Below are positions 1 to 8,142 of a stretch of 42,128 bases of DNA, in pieces. The notes beneath the pieces are model-generated. The model made no database searches. It was not told the origin of the DNA and saw only the letters and a list, made by a program, of their open reading frames with translations. The stretch is from NCBI GenBank assembly GCA_028281865.1, contig JANQJB010000100.1:1-42128 (forward strand), given 5' to 3'. The position numbers and the translations under genes are program-made. Position 1 is the stretch's first letter. Each line of letters starts with the position of its first letter. This DNA comes from Marinagarivorans sp. (lineage in GTDB: Bacteria > Pseudomonadota > Gammaproteobacteria > Pseudomonadales > Cellvibrionaceae).

Positions 1-76
1 ATGGAAAGGTAAACTAATGTATAGCCTCTGAATCTCTGTTCAGCTACTTTTTAATATTTTTGAAATAGCGCGCCGA

Positions 77-1480
77 CTAGCCGTCCATCCCGGGTGGCAT
101 GCCACCCCCCATTCCCGGGGGCAGTCCTCCACCGCGTCCACCCATCATGCCTCCCATGCCGCGCATAAGCTTGTTCATTCCTCCTCCCTTGAGCTTTTTC
201 ATCATTTTGCTCATTTGCTTATGCTGCTTTAGCAAGCGGTTAAGGTCTTGAATTTCGGTACCGGACCCCTGTGTAATGCGTCTTTTGCGCGACCCATTTA
301 ATATATCTGGATTGCGGCGCTCGTGCGGTGTCATGGAATTAATAATGGCATCCATTTGCTTGAATTGTTTGTTCACATTCGCCTGCTCGGCCATCTGCGA
401 AATATTACCCATCCCTGGCAACTTATCGAGTACAGCCCCCATACCACCTAGGTTTTGCATTTGTTGCAACTGATCGCGCAGATCCTCCAAATCAAATGAT
501 TTGCCCTTTTTGACCTTTTGCACAAGTTTTTCGGCTTTGTGCTTATCGAGCTTTTGTTCTGCCTCTTCAATCAGTGAGAGAACATCTCCCATGCCCAAAA
601 TACGTGAAGCCATGCGATCGGGGTGAAAGGCTTCAAGTCCCTCAACCTTTTCACCTATACCTAAAAACTTAATAGGTTTACCTGTCACGTGACGCACAGA
701 CAACGCAGCGCCACCGCGCGCATCACCATCCGCCTTACTTAATACAACGCCCGTGAGCGGCAGTGCTTCGTTAAAAGCTTTCGCGGTATTAACAGCGTCC
801 TGACCAATCATCGCATCGATGACAAACAGCGTCTCAACCGGGTCAAGCGCTTTGTGCAAGGCCTGAATTTCTTCCATCAACTCCTGGTCTATATGCAGGC
901 GACCCGCGGTATCAACGATAACGACATCCGACTGCAATTTTTTAGCTTGGGCAATTGCACCTTTACCGATATCAACGGGGTTTTGCTCTGCACTTGATGG
1001 AAAAAACTCAACCTCCACTTCGCCGGCAAGAGTCTCGAGCTGCTGAATCGCAGCAGGCCGATATATATCGGCACTTGTCACTAAGACTTTCTTCTTTTCT
1101 TTATCTTTTAGAAAACGCGCGAGCTTCGCCACCGTGGTGGTCTTCCCCGCGCCCTGCAAACCCGCCATTAAAATCACCGCTGGGGGTTTCGCAGCTAAAT
1201 TGAGTCTCTCATTAGCCTCACCCATAACGGCAACGAGTTCGCTTTCAACAATTTTCAGAAATTGCTGGCCCGGGTTGAGTGCTCGTGAAACTTCCTGGCC
1301 CTGCGCACGCTTACGCACTTGGTTAACAAAAGCTTTGACCACGGGCAGTGCAACGTCTGCCTCAAGTAAAGCCTTGCGCACTTCGCGCAGCGTATCCTGA
1401 ATATTGTCGTGATTTATGCGAGACTTGCCGCTTATTTTCTTTAATGACCGGTTAAGCCGGTCAGTCAAGGATTCAAACAT
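77..1480 (-). CDS. ffh: Signal recognition particle protein Ffh
   Basis: Ffh is the GTPase of the bacterial signal recognition particle. It binds 4.5S RNA and signal sequences of nascent inner-membrane proteins and docks with FtsY. The 467-residue product has the usual order: an N-terminal four-helix bundle, a G domain with the P-loop GLQGAGKTTT near residue 110, DTAGRL near 190 and SKADGDARGG near 250, then a methionine-rich M domain ending in a Gly/Met/Pro tail. Length is close to the family norm (about 450). The ATG at 1480 gives the standard MFESLTDRL start. The gene is divergent from a ypjD-like gene, an arrangement common in gammaproteobacteria. Identification is secure. Confidence 0.98.
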   Translation of the reverse strand: MFESLTDRLNRSLKKISGKSRINHDNIQDTLREVRKALLEADVALPVVKAFVNQVRKRAQGQEVSRALNPGQQFLKIVESELVAVMGEANERLNLAAKPPAVILMAGLQGAGKTTTVAKLARFLKDKEKKKVLVTSADIYRPAAIQQLETLAGEVEVEFFPSSAEQNPVDIGKGAIAQAKKLQSDVVIVDTAGRLHIDQELMEEIQALHKALDPVETLFVIDAMIGQDAVNTAKAFNEALPLTGVVLSKADGDARGGAALSVRHVTGKPIKFLGIGEKVEGLEAFHPDRMASRILGMGDVLSLIEEAEQKLDKHKAEKLVQKVKKGKSFDLEDLRDQLQQMQNLGGMGAVLDKLPGMGNISQMAEQANVNKQFKQMDAIINSMTPHERRNPDILNGSRKRRITQGSGTEIQDLNRLLKQHKQMSKMMKKLKGGGMNKLMRGMGGMMGGRGGGLPPGMGGGMPPGMDG

Positions 1481-1782
1481 TGAGCTATTCGATGCCTCTT
1501 AGGCGTTTTCCAAATGCGCCGCAGTATAGCGAGTATGACGGCGGTTGACGACCATATAAAATTAAGTGGCGCTTGCCAAATTACTATAGCAGCGACTAAT
1601 CTACGCTTTCGCACTCAGAGCTTCATACGGGTGTCGAAAGAGAGATTACGAAATACAAACTGCGCTTACCTGGGAACAGTCTGCGCTTACGGCAATCTGC
1701 ACAATCTAGCCATATTACTCGCGATGGATGTAAGTTTGGCTCGATCTGTATAAGGTATCACACAAGGCATTAGTAGCTTCGT
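1481..1782. other. Divergent intergenic region ffh / ypjD-like
   Basis: About 300 bp between two divergent starts. It holds the ffh promoter candidate and presumably the promoter of the rightward gene. A 79-codon open frame inside it (1514-1753) has no recognisable features and is not called. No convincing hairpin or RNA gene is seen. Confidence 0.5.
1523..1551 (-). promoter_or_regulatory. Candidate sigma-70 promoter of ffh
   Basis: Read on the minus strand there is a -35 TCGTCA (1551-1546), a 17-bp spacer and a -10 TATACT (1528-1523), which would start transcription near 1516, about 36 nt upstream of the ffh ATG. The -10 matches consensus at 5 of 6 positions and the -35 at 4 of 6. This is by-eye matching only. 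Confidence 0.4.
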
Positions 1783-2574
1783 ATGACGGTAACTCTGGCA
1801 ATTAGCTTATATTGCGCTGCATGGTTTTTGTTGCTTCGTTCTCTACGATCTGGGAGAGCAAAAGGCAGGCGAGAAATATTAATCATTGCTGCAGCTGCGC
1901 TGGTAGTGCAAGCGATAAGCCTCTACCAAAATATCTATACTCCCCGCGGCATAGATGTCAGTTTTTTTCGAATCCTACCGCTCTTTTCCTGGGTTTTGGC
2001 GCTAATGGTGCTCGTCAGCAGCCTGCGCAAACCGCTACACAACTTATTTATCATTATTCTGCCATTTTGCGTGCTCACTTTGCTCGCAGAGCTCTATTTT
2101 GGTACGCAGAGCCTTACACCACTTAATCTCAGCACTGGAGTTGCCACTCATGTAGTGCTGTCGATCATCGCTTATAGCATAATGGCAATGGCAACCGTAC
2201 AGGCGCTAATTCTCGCGTTTCAAGACGCCCAGATCAAAGCCAAGCACCCGACTGGAATGATTCGGTTATTGCCGCCCTTGCAAACAATGGAGACCCTGTT
2301 TTTTGAGATGCTTTGGGTCGGGCAAATCACTTTGACGCTTTCATTGGTTTCAGGTGCTTTTTTTGTCGAAAATTTATTTGCTCAGCATTTGGCTCACAAG
2401 ACGGTTCTTTCAGTGCTGGCATGGCTTATTTACGGCGTATTGCTGTGGGGCAGGTTCAAGCGAGGTTGGCGCGGTCACTTGGCAACCCGTTGGGCGTTGA
2501 GCGGTTTTGTTTTTCTCATCCTTGCGTACTTCGGCAGTAAGTTTGTTTTAGAGTTGGTTCTCGAACGAGTTTGA
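1783..2574 (+). CDS. ypjD: YpjD-like inner membrane protein, cytochrome c assembly (CcsA/HemX) family
   Basis: A 263-residue polytopic membrane protein with about eight hydrophobic segments. It resembles the YpjD/CcsA-HemX family in its conserved patches: HVVLSIIAYS in the middle and HKTVLSVLAWLIYGVLLWGR followed by RGWRGHLATRW near the C-terminus. The superfamily handles haem in cytochrome c maturation, but the role of the YpjD branch is not established. The position between ffh (divergent) and a CorB-type gene (same strand, 96 bp downstream) is the usual gammaproteobacterial context. The ATG at 1783 has no strong Shine-Dalgarno sequence. Family call is good, function uncertain. Confidence 0.9.
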   Translation: MTVTLAISLYCAAWFLLLRSLRSGRAKGRREILIIAAAALVVQAISLYQNIYTPRGIDVSFFRILPLFSWVLALMVLVSSLRKPLHNLFIIILPFCVLTLLAELYFGTQSLTPLNLSTGVATHVVLSIIAYSIMAMATVQALILAFQDAQIKAKHPTGMIRLLPPLQTMETLFFEMLWVGQITLTLSLVSGAFFVENLFAQHLAHKTVLSVLAWLIYGVLLWGRFKRGWRGHLATRWALSGFVFLILAYFGSKFVLELVLERV

Positions 2575-2670
2575 CACTCGGCTCGAGCGGCTTGAGGCTT
2601 CAGCCGACTTGCGCCTAGCAATAATCTGGTTCAAGATAAAAGTTCTACTTCAATGTGAGACCCAAATCGC

Positions 2671-3945
2671 TTGGACGAATTACCCCTTCAACTGTTATTC
2701 ATCGCCCTAGTTGTTCTCCTCTTTTTGTCAGCGTTTTTTTCCAGCTCCGAAACCGGCATGTTGGCACTCAACCGTTACCGGCTGCGACACAAAGCAAATA
2801 ACGGCAATAAAAGCGCAAAACGCGTTTCAAACCTGCTTTCCCGTCCCGATCGTTTGATCGGCGTTATTTTAATTGGAAATAATTTGGTTAACGTGATTGC
2901 AGCAATGATTGTGTCGGAAATAAGCAAAGAGCTTTACGGCAGCTTGGGCATGGTCATAGGTTCGTTTTTGCTCACCTTGACACTGCTCGTTTTTGCGGAA
3001 GTAACACCCAAAACTATTGCCGCGATCCACCCAGAGCGCATTGCTTTTCCCGCCAGTTTTATTTTGAGCCCGCTCCTTAAAGTCTTGTATCCGGTTGTTG
3101 TCGCAGTAAATTTTATGTCCAATGCGCTGGTGCGAATATTTGGCATGGACCCAACCGGCAAAGCGCGCGCCGACCACCTTCACCCAGAAGAGCTGCGAAC
3201 AGTGGTAAACGAAGCTGGCGATCTCATCCCCGACCAACACCAAGGTATGTTACTGAATGTTCTTGATTTAGAAAAAGCCACGGTAGAGGACATTATGGTG
3301 CCACGCAACGAAGTGGCAGGCATCGACTTGGAGCACGGGATCGAAGCCATTCTGGATGTCATTCGCAATTCGGAGTTTACGCGTCTGCCAGTATACGAAG
3401 GAGACGTTAATAGCGTTGTTGGCGTTTTGCACCTGCGCAATATCGCACGTTATCTCAACCACGATAAAGCTATCACTCACGACGTGATCCGCCAAACGAT
3501 GCGCGAGCCCTACTTTGTTCCTGAATCCACGCCGCTGCACACACAACTGTTAAATTTCAAACTCGAAAAACGCCGTTTTGCCATCGTTGTTGATGAATAC
3601 GGTGAAGTCCAAGGTATCGTCTCTCTAGTAGATTTGCTCGAGGAGATTGTTGGAGAATTTAGCACTGAGACGGCACAGCAAATTGAACAGGATATCATTC
3701 AACTCGATTCCGACTGGTACCGCCTGGAAGCTTCTGCATCCGTGCGCGATGTCAACCGCTGCCTTAGTTGGCACCTCTCTACAGAGGGACCAAAAACAAT
3801 AAACGGCGTGATTGTCGAATATTTAGAAAGTATCCCTGAAGCCGTTTGCAGTTTTCAGCTAGGGCAATATCGCTTTGAAATCACTGCACTTAGCGAAACT
3901 CGTATTGAGGCAGCAAACGTTATGCGAGTCAACGAACTCGTTTAA
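2671..3945 (+). CDS. corB: CNNM/CorB-type transporter with DUF21, CBS pair and CorC_HlyC domains
   Basis: A 424-residue protein of the HlyC/CorC (CNNM) family, linked to magnesium/cobalt export or resistance. It has an N-terminal DUF21 membrane domain (residues about 5-190, beginning LSAFFSSSETGMLALNRYRL), a CBS pair (about 205-330, with DIMVPRNEV and FAIVVDEYGEVQGIVSLVDLLEEIVGE), and a C-terminal transporter-associated domain (about 345-420). The start is TTG at 2671: an in-frame TGA lies at 2656-2658 and the next ATG (2758) would remove the first membrane helix. It follows the ypjD-like gene and may be cotranscribed. Symbol follows the E. coli homologue (also called yfjD). Confidence 0.93.
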   Translation: MDELPLQLLFIALVVLLFLSAFFSSSETGMLALNRYRLRHKANNGNKSAKRVSNLLSRPDRLIGVILIGNNLVNVIAAMIVSEISKELYGSLGMVIGSFLLTLTLLVFAEVTPKTIAAIHPERIAFPASFILSPLLKVLYPVVVAVNFMSNALVRIFGMDPTGKARADHLHPEELRTVVNEAGDLIPDQHQGMLLNVLDLEKATVEDIMVPRNEVAGIDLEHGIEAILDVIRNSEFTRLPVYEGDVNSVVGVLHLRNIARYLNHDKAITHDVIRQTMREPYFVPESTPLHTQLLNFKLEKRRFAIVVDEYGEVQGIVSLVDLLEEIVGEFSTETAQQIEQDIIQLDSDWYRLEASASVRDVNRCLSWHLSTEGPKTINGVIVEYLESIPEAVCSFQLGQYRFEITALSETRIEAANVMRVNELV

Positions 3946-4302
3946 AGCGCAATTCTAAATCATGCTTTACCGAAATATTTTTTCTTTCTCTGATGAAATG
4001 CATGGACTCTCACGACGCCAGTAGTACAATTTCGCCGAATAGCAAATCTGCAAAAGCATAACTAGTTCACATTTCTGCATAGGGCAGTCAATATGAAATA
4101 TCCTGCAGGGCGCTAAAATTGGGCTTATAACCTTTTTAAATTAGTACTGCGCTATACATAGCGCACTTAAGTCTGATACCATTTTTTGATCAAACATTAA
4201 CCAATCAACATGTTAAATGTTCATTGAGAGGTAGTACTTCTCTTTTCGTGTAAGCGACGGTTCGGTTAGAAACAACACTAAAGATGTAGTAGGAGTTTTG
4301 TT
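3946..4302. other. Intergenic region upstream of the DUF3135 gene, with a small palindrome
   Basis: No gene is seen. At 4148-4165 there is a 7-bp perfect inverted repeat, TGCGCTA-taca-TAGCGCA, without a T run, so it looks more like an operator or leader hairpin than a terminator. A clear Shine-Dalgarno AGGAG (4291-4295) lies 7 nt before the ATG of the next gene. No promoter hexamer pair with good spacing was found. Confidence 0.4.
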
Positions 4303-4665
4303 ATGACTGATAAACAGTGGCCCTCTGCCGAAGAGCTGATCCAAATGGCTCAGAACAACCCAGAAGAATTGGAACGCTTTAAAGAGCGTGAGATCAACGC
4401 CTTAATCGAAAGTGCACCCACGTCAATGCGCCGCAGACTGCGCGGTCTGCAATTCCAAATCGATTGCAAGCGCCAAATGCATTCAAACCCGCTTTCATCT
4501 TGCATCGCCATTTCGAAAATGATGCTCGAATCGCTGAATGATCTTAATGATGCGCTACATGGCGACTACGAAAATAATAGCGTCGCCAAAGCGACTAAGG
4601 CTAATCGCAAACCGCGTAAGAATTCAAACTCGCAGGTTATTCCCTTTCCGAGCGCTGTCATTTAA
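4303..4665 (+). CDS. DUF3135 domain-containing protein
   Basis: A 120-residue soluble protein of the DUF3135 family, found in gammaproteobacteria and of unknown function. Recognisable family features are the start WPSAEELIQMAQNNPEELE, the basic LRGLQFQIDCKRQ segment (residues about 46-60) and NPLSSCIAISKMM (about 63-76). The last 30 residues are Lys/Asn-rich and low complexity. The start is supported by AGGAG seven bases upstream of the ATG. It stands alone between a 357-bp gap and a convergent gene, so it is probably monocistronic. Confidence 0.85.
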   Translation: MTDKQWPSAEELIQMAQNNPEELERFKEREINALIESAPTSMRRRLRGLQFQIDCKRQMHSNPLSSCIAISKMMLESLNDLNDALHGDYENNSVAKATKANRKPRKNSNSQVIPFPSAVI

Positions 4666-4742
4666 TCTTTCGTGAAAAAATATTTTTCGACTGTGTCGTC
4701 GGCGACCTAGCAAAGGTCCCGACATCTGCCGCCTATTGAACG

Positions 4743-5054
4743 CTAAACATCGAGCAACTTCCAAGCGGCATAGGCGGGCTCTTCGTACGGATGAGCCGAC
4801 TTCAGTGCTTTGATCGCTGCATCGAGGATGCCATCTTCCAACACGAGTTCCACTTGGTATTCATCTACTTTTTCGATTTCGCCTTCGTTGCCGACAAAGG
4901 GGTCGCTTCCACTGAGTGGCCTAAATTGCCCGCGACCAAGTGTCTGCCAAGCACAACAATCGTAGTTGCCAATTCGGCCCGCTCCAATTTTGAATAATGC
5001 ACTCTTAACTTCAGTTAAATGCGACGGCGGTACATAAAAGCTAAGTTTAACCAT
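4743..5054 (-). CDS. NIF3/YqfO C-terminal-domain-like small protein
   Basis: A 103-residue protein matching the YqfO-like insert domain of NIF3 proteins, a PII/CutA-like ferredoxin fold. Diagnostic patches are the start MVKLSFYVPPSHLTEVKSALF, GAGRIGNYDCCAWQT, GQFRPLSGSDPFVG and the terminal HPYEEPAYAAWKL. It occurs as a free-standing gene in many gammaproteobacteria; the function is unknown, with metal or small-molecule binding suggested by the fold. I chose the ATG at 5054 because AGGA lies 5 nt upstream and the protein then begins at the conserved strand. A longer frame reaches an ATG at 5114 but adds 20 residues foreign to the family. Divergent from the QueD-like gene, 80 bp apart. Confidence 0.85.
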   Translation of the reverse strand: MVKLSFYVPPSHLTEVKSALFKIGAGRIGNYDCCAWQTLGRGQFRPLSGSDPFVGNEGEIEKVDEYQVELVLEDGILDAAIKALKSAHPYEEPAYAAWKLLDV

Positions 5055-5134
5055 ATAATCCTGGCGCTTCGCCAAAAGAAATTTTTTGCTAATAAAAACA
5101 TATTGCAGCGGCATCGCTGCACCCGAGTTTTAAT

Positions 5135-6001
5135 ATGATATTGTTTGTCGACAATTTATGTAATATCGATTTTAGCTACTTATGCGCCAAACGCGGCTTG
5201 GTGGGTGAGACCTGGCTCGCGAGCATCTCCCTCTCAGGCGAACTCGATTATCAGGGTATGATTTGCGACTTTGGTATTGTGAAGAAAAAGATGCGCCATT
5301 GGCTGGATATCACCTTAGATCACAAACTCCTTATCCCCTCAGAATCAAATGCACTAAAACACAGTACCTCCAGTGATCGAACCGAGTTGGAATTTATGTT
5401 TGGCGGCAAACACAAGTTACTATGCACGTCCCCAGTAGAAGCCGTCACGTTTGTCCAATGCGCTTCAATTACAGCAGATTCTGTTGCAGCGTGGGCGCAA
5501 AATGAGCTGCGTAGTTTTTTTGGTTCTAGCGTTGCCGCTCTCAAGCTCGCATTTAAACCCGAATTGTGCGCAGCGCCCTACTACCATTACAGCCACGGCT
5601 TAAGAAAACACGCGGGAAATTGTCAGCGCATTGCGCACGGGCATCGCTCACGCATCGAAATTTGGCGCAACGATCAGTTGAGCGAAACGGACATGAAATG
5701 GTGGTCTGAGAATTGGTGCGATATCTATTTGGGAACTCAAGACGACATTATCGAGCAGGATGAGCGCAACACTACCTTTGCCTATTCGGCAAAGCAGGGA
5801 GATTTCTCGCTGACGCTGCCTAGCTCGCACTGTGACCTGATAGAACTCGACACAACCGTTGAGCGTATCGCCCAACATATAGCAGCCCAACTTCACCGTG
5901 CTTACCCCGACGAAAATATCCGTGTAAAAGCTTACGAAGGTATTGATAAAGGCGCTATTGCCGAAGTATTTGCGGACGGCCGAAAACTAGGGCCGTTCTA
6001 A
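5135..6001 (+). CDS. queD: 6-carboxytetrahydropterin synthase (QueD/PTPS family), double-length form
   Basis: QueD-family enzymes convert 7,8-dihydroneopterin triphosphate to 6-carboxytetrahydropterin in queuosine synthesis. This 288-residue protein is about twice the usual 120-140. The second half carries the zinc and catalytic region (residues about 150-175: HYSHGLRKHAGNCQRIAHGHRSRIEIW, with SH, a Cys and the HGH pair) and ends in a YEG segment where the pterin-binding Glu falls. The first half carries GELDYQGMICDFGIVKK and LDHKLLIP (about 35-70), the dimer and active-site part, but has GLVGETW where HGH is expected. It looks like two PTPS folds fused, each supplying part of the site. Convergent with the NRDE gene, one base apart. 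Confidence 0.82.
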   Translation: MILFVDNLCNIDFSYLCAKRGLVGETWLASISLSGELDYQGMICDFGIVKKKMRHWLDITLDHKLLIPSESNALKHSTSSDRTELEFMFGGKHKLLCTSPVEAVTFVQCASITADSVAAWAQNELRSFFGSSVAALKLAFKPELCAAPYYHYSHGLRKHAGNCQRIAHGHRSRIEIWRNDQLSETDMKWWSENWCDIYLGTQDDIIEQDERNTTFAYSAKQGDFSLTLPSSHCDLIELDTTVERIAQHIAAQLHRAYPDENIRVKAYEGIDKGAIAEVFADGRKLGPF

Positions 6002-6002
6002 A

Positions 6003-6764
6003 CTAGTTACGGCGCAGCGTTTTCGCACTTTGTTTCGATTGTGCCAAGCGTTTTATCCGCACCGTATAATCGAATTCATGCTCGCAGGGCGAACCGTCGA
6101 TATAACAAAATTTACTTTCTGTAGATGTCACAGAAACATGCGATAAACTCACTGTTTGCGCATCATCGCGATGCATGCAGACAGACTCCGCAGACTGGTT
6201 GGGAAGATGACTTGAGTGATAATCGATATGCGCTTGAGTTTTATCGGCGGTCCGCGCATTAATTAAATCACGATAAGCTTTCAATCGAGCTTTTGAAACC
6301 GATTCGAAGCTTACTCCCGAAGAAATCAACGGTCCCGGCGATGTATAATCTTGTAAACGCCGACCATCCCAACGAATGACACCGACACGGCTTTTATTTT
6401 CATGCAAACCGGGGCAAAAAACCGCGACGCTAAAGGGAGCATAACGTGTCAAATCAATTGATTTAACCGTGCGAGTCGCTTCTTCCAAAGATAACGACGG
6501 CGCGAGTTGTTTGATTATCTGTCCACGCGAATAAAGCGGCCCGCTTGGCAAGTTGCCTTGATAAAAGTTCAACAACGCAACGGTAACCCCGTATTGATTA
6601 GTTGAAATCCAACTACCTCCACCCTGAGGATCAATTGGCATAACAAATTTTATATTTTCTTCAAGAATTCGCGGAGGCAATGCTTTGGCGCGTTTTTTTT
6701 GCTCATCGCGATTAAAGAAAACGTTATAGCCATGCGGGTCAAAATACCAAGTTAGGGTGCACAC
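6003..6764 (-). CDS. NRDE (TANGO2-like) family protein
   Basis: A 253-residue protein of the NRDE/TANGO2 family. The N-terminal Cys2 (MCTLTW) and the name-giving NRDE motif at residues 18-21 are intact, followed by GGSWISTNQYGVTVALLNF, also typical. Members have an Ntn-hydrolase-like fold with Cys2 as presumed nucleophile; the substrate is not known for bacterial members and haem handling has been proposed for relatives. The start is GTG at 6764, which puts Cys directly after Met. It overlaps the 3' end of the DinB-like gene by 13 nt, so the two are translationally coupled. Confidence 0.88.
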   Translation of the reverse strand: MCTLTWYFDPHGYNVFFNRDEQKKRAKALPPRILEENIKFVMPIDPQGGGSWISTNQYGVTVALLNFYQGNLPSGPLYSRGQIIKQLAPSLSLEEATRTVKSIDLTRYAPFSVAVFCPGLHENKSRVGVIRWDGRRLQDYTSPGPLISSGVSFESVSKARLKAYRDLINARTADKTQAHIDYHSSHLPNQSAESVCMHRDDAQTVSLSHVSVTSTESKFCYIDGSPCEHEFDYTVRIKRLAQSKQSAKTLRRN

Positions 6765-7303
6765 GTGGTCTGACCTCTCAGATAAGTAAGTGTTGCGGGT
6801 GCCAAGCCAATATTGTCATCAATAGAGCAACCCTGAATTCGCGCTATAAGCCGAATAATGGCGCAATGATGCACAGTATGGGCGGCGGTAAACACCAATT
6901 CGCGTGCAACATTGGAGCGAATTTGAATACTGTGCGATTCGCGCAAGGTAATTTCGGTTTTTACGTCAGCTTCTTGGTCAAGCGCTGCATCGGGAAGCTC
7001 AGAAATTTTTTCAAGTAGGCGGGTAATGAGCGCTAAACCAATGCTTCGTTCAGACTCAACCGGAGTACCGCGCGCGCGGCAATCGTAGTCAATAAGCTCT
7101 TCAGCACTTTTTTGCTTATCGTCGGCTTGGAAAATAGCACTGTATAAATCCAACACGTGGCGGATGTGCTCGCCGATACTGCTGCTTGTGAACTCACTAG
7201 GTTGAAAACAATAATGGTTATCACCAATAGTTTTTAAAACTTCGCGAAGCTGCTCCAATGCTTCGATATTGCCTTGTTTAATTAATTGATAAGTGCCGAC
7301 CAT
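6752..7303 (-). CDS. DinB-like metal-dependent four-helix-bundle protein
   Basis: A 183-residue helical protein resembling the DinB/YfiT family. Candidate metal ligands are the EHIRH segment (residues 45-49) near the first helix pair and HTVHHCAII (about 141-149) in the last conserved helix. Some relatives are thiol-dependent transferases (bacillithiol or mycothiol S-transferase type); no function can be assigned here. It is the first gene of a two-gene unit with the NRDE protein. The ATG at 7303 has no visible Shine-Dalgarno. Confidence 0.8.
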   Translation of the reverse strand: MVGTYQLIKQGNIEALEQLREVLKTIGDNHYCFQPSEFTSSSIGEHIRHVLDLYSAIFQADDKQKSAEELIDYDCRARGTPVESERSIGLALITRLLEKISELPDAALDQEADVKTEITLRESHSIQIRSNVARELVFTAAHTVHHCAIIRLIARIQGCSIDDNIGLAPATLTYLRGQTTCAP

Positions 7304-7439
7304 AAAGGAGAATTCAACTTCTTGCGCTCAAAAGCCCGCTATTTTCCGTATAAGTACGCATAAAACGCAAGCTAATTTTAATTTTTCTGCTCTTCATTTG
7401 AATGAAAGATAATAAATCAAGCTGTGCAGGATAGGGTAC

Positions 7440-7877
7440 TCAATCTTCAGCGAGCAATTTTGGCCAGTTTTCATCACCTTTCTTTATAAAGCCGGGAATA
7501 TCCTTCAACCAACGCTCTTGAACACGCCGGTTATAATTAAGATATAATTTTTCGTCGACAATTTTCCATTGTTTTGGATCTCCCGGAGCACGAGCAGAAT
7601 TTGCTCCAACTGCCCAAGCGCAATGCCCGCCATATTGCGGCTCATATCGGCTGGGCTCCGCGATGAAAAGCTCTAAGTTCTTCTTCGAGCTAAAATACCA
7701 ATCAGCGCCCTTATATTCAAAGCGAAATTTTTTGGACCCTTTTTTCGGCGCTCCATCGAGAAAATAGGCCACTGGATCGTAGCCACTTAGCGCCTTCGAC
7801 GAACCAAATCTTGTGTAGATCTCATCGGCCCACACCGGAGAGGCAATTAGTATTAAGGCAAAAAATAGTGCTCGCAT
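7440..7877 (-). CDS. Secreted YHS domain-containing protein
   Basis: A 145-residue exported protein. Residues 1-17 form a signal peptide ending SPVWA. The rest contains one YHS domain (residues about 28-95) with GYDPVAYF, FEYKGADWYFSSKKNLELF and YEPQYGGHCAWAV. YHS domains are small, often metal-associated modules; secreted single-YHS proteins are common in marine gammaproteobacteria and their role is unknown. A GAGAG Shine-Dalgarno lies just upstream of the ATG at 7877. It appears monocistronic, with 136 bp to the downstream DinB-like gene. Confidence 0.85.
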   Translation of the reverse strand: MRALFFALILIASPVWADEIYTRFGSSKALSGYDPVAYFLDGAPKKGSKKFRFEYKGADWYFSSKKNLELFIAEPSRYEPQYGGHCAWAVGANSARAPGDPKQWKIVDEKLYLNYNRRVQERWLKDIPGFIKKGDENWPKLLAED

Positions 7878-8078
7878 ATAAATACTCTCATCTATAACAG
7901 CAGTCGCATAAAACTATTATCGTATAAAGCAACTGTCACATAAAACAAATAGGGAATCAGTTGCAAATTCTTATGTGAAATCATTTAAACATTTATGCTG
8001 ATAAAGTTTATCACGGAAAATTCACAATTTTATAACGATGGTAACGCCACGTCGCAGCAGAGATTAGAAATCAAAGCC

Positions 8079-8110
8079 AAAAAAACGGGCCAAAGAAACT
8101 CGTGGCCCGT
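8079..8110 (-). terminator. Rho-independent terminator of the ABC operon
   Basis: Minus-strand reading gives ACGGGCCA, a 10-nt loop, TGGCCCGT (an 8-bp GC-rich perfect stem, 8110-8085) and then a run of seven T residues (8085-8079). It lies 33-64 nt after the stop of the DUF4340 gene, exactly where an operon terminator is expected. Confidence 0.85.
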
Positions 8111-8142
8111 CTTTTAGCATAGCATGCTCTTGCGCTACAAAT

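Noticed and set aside
1514-1753. 79-codon plus-strand frame between ffh and the ypjD-like gene
   Set aside because: Covers the divergent promoter region, no ribosome site, no recognisable family or composition.
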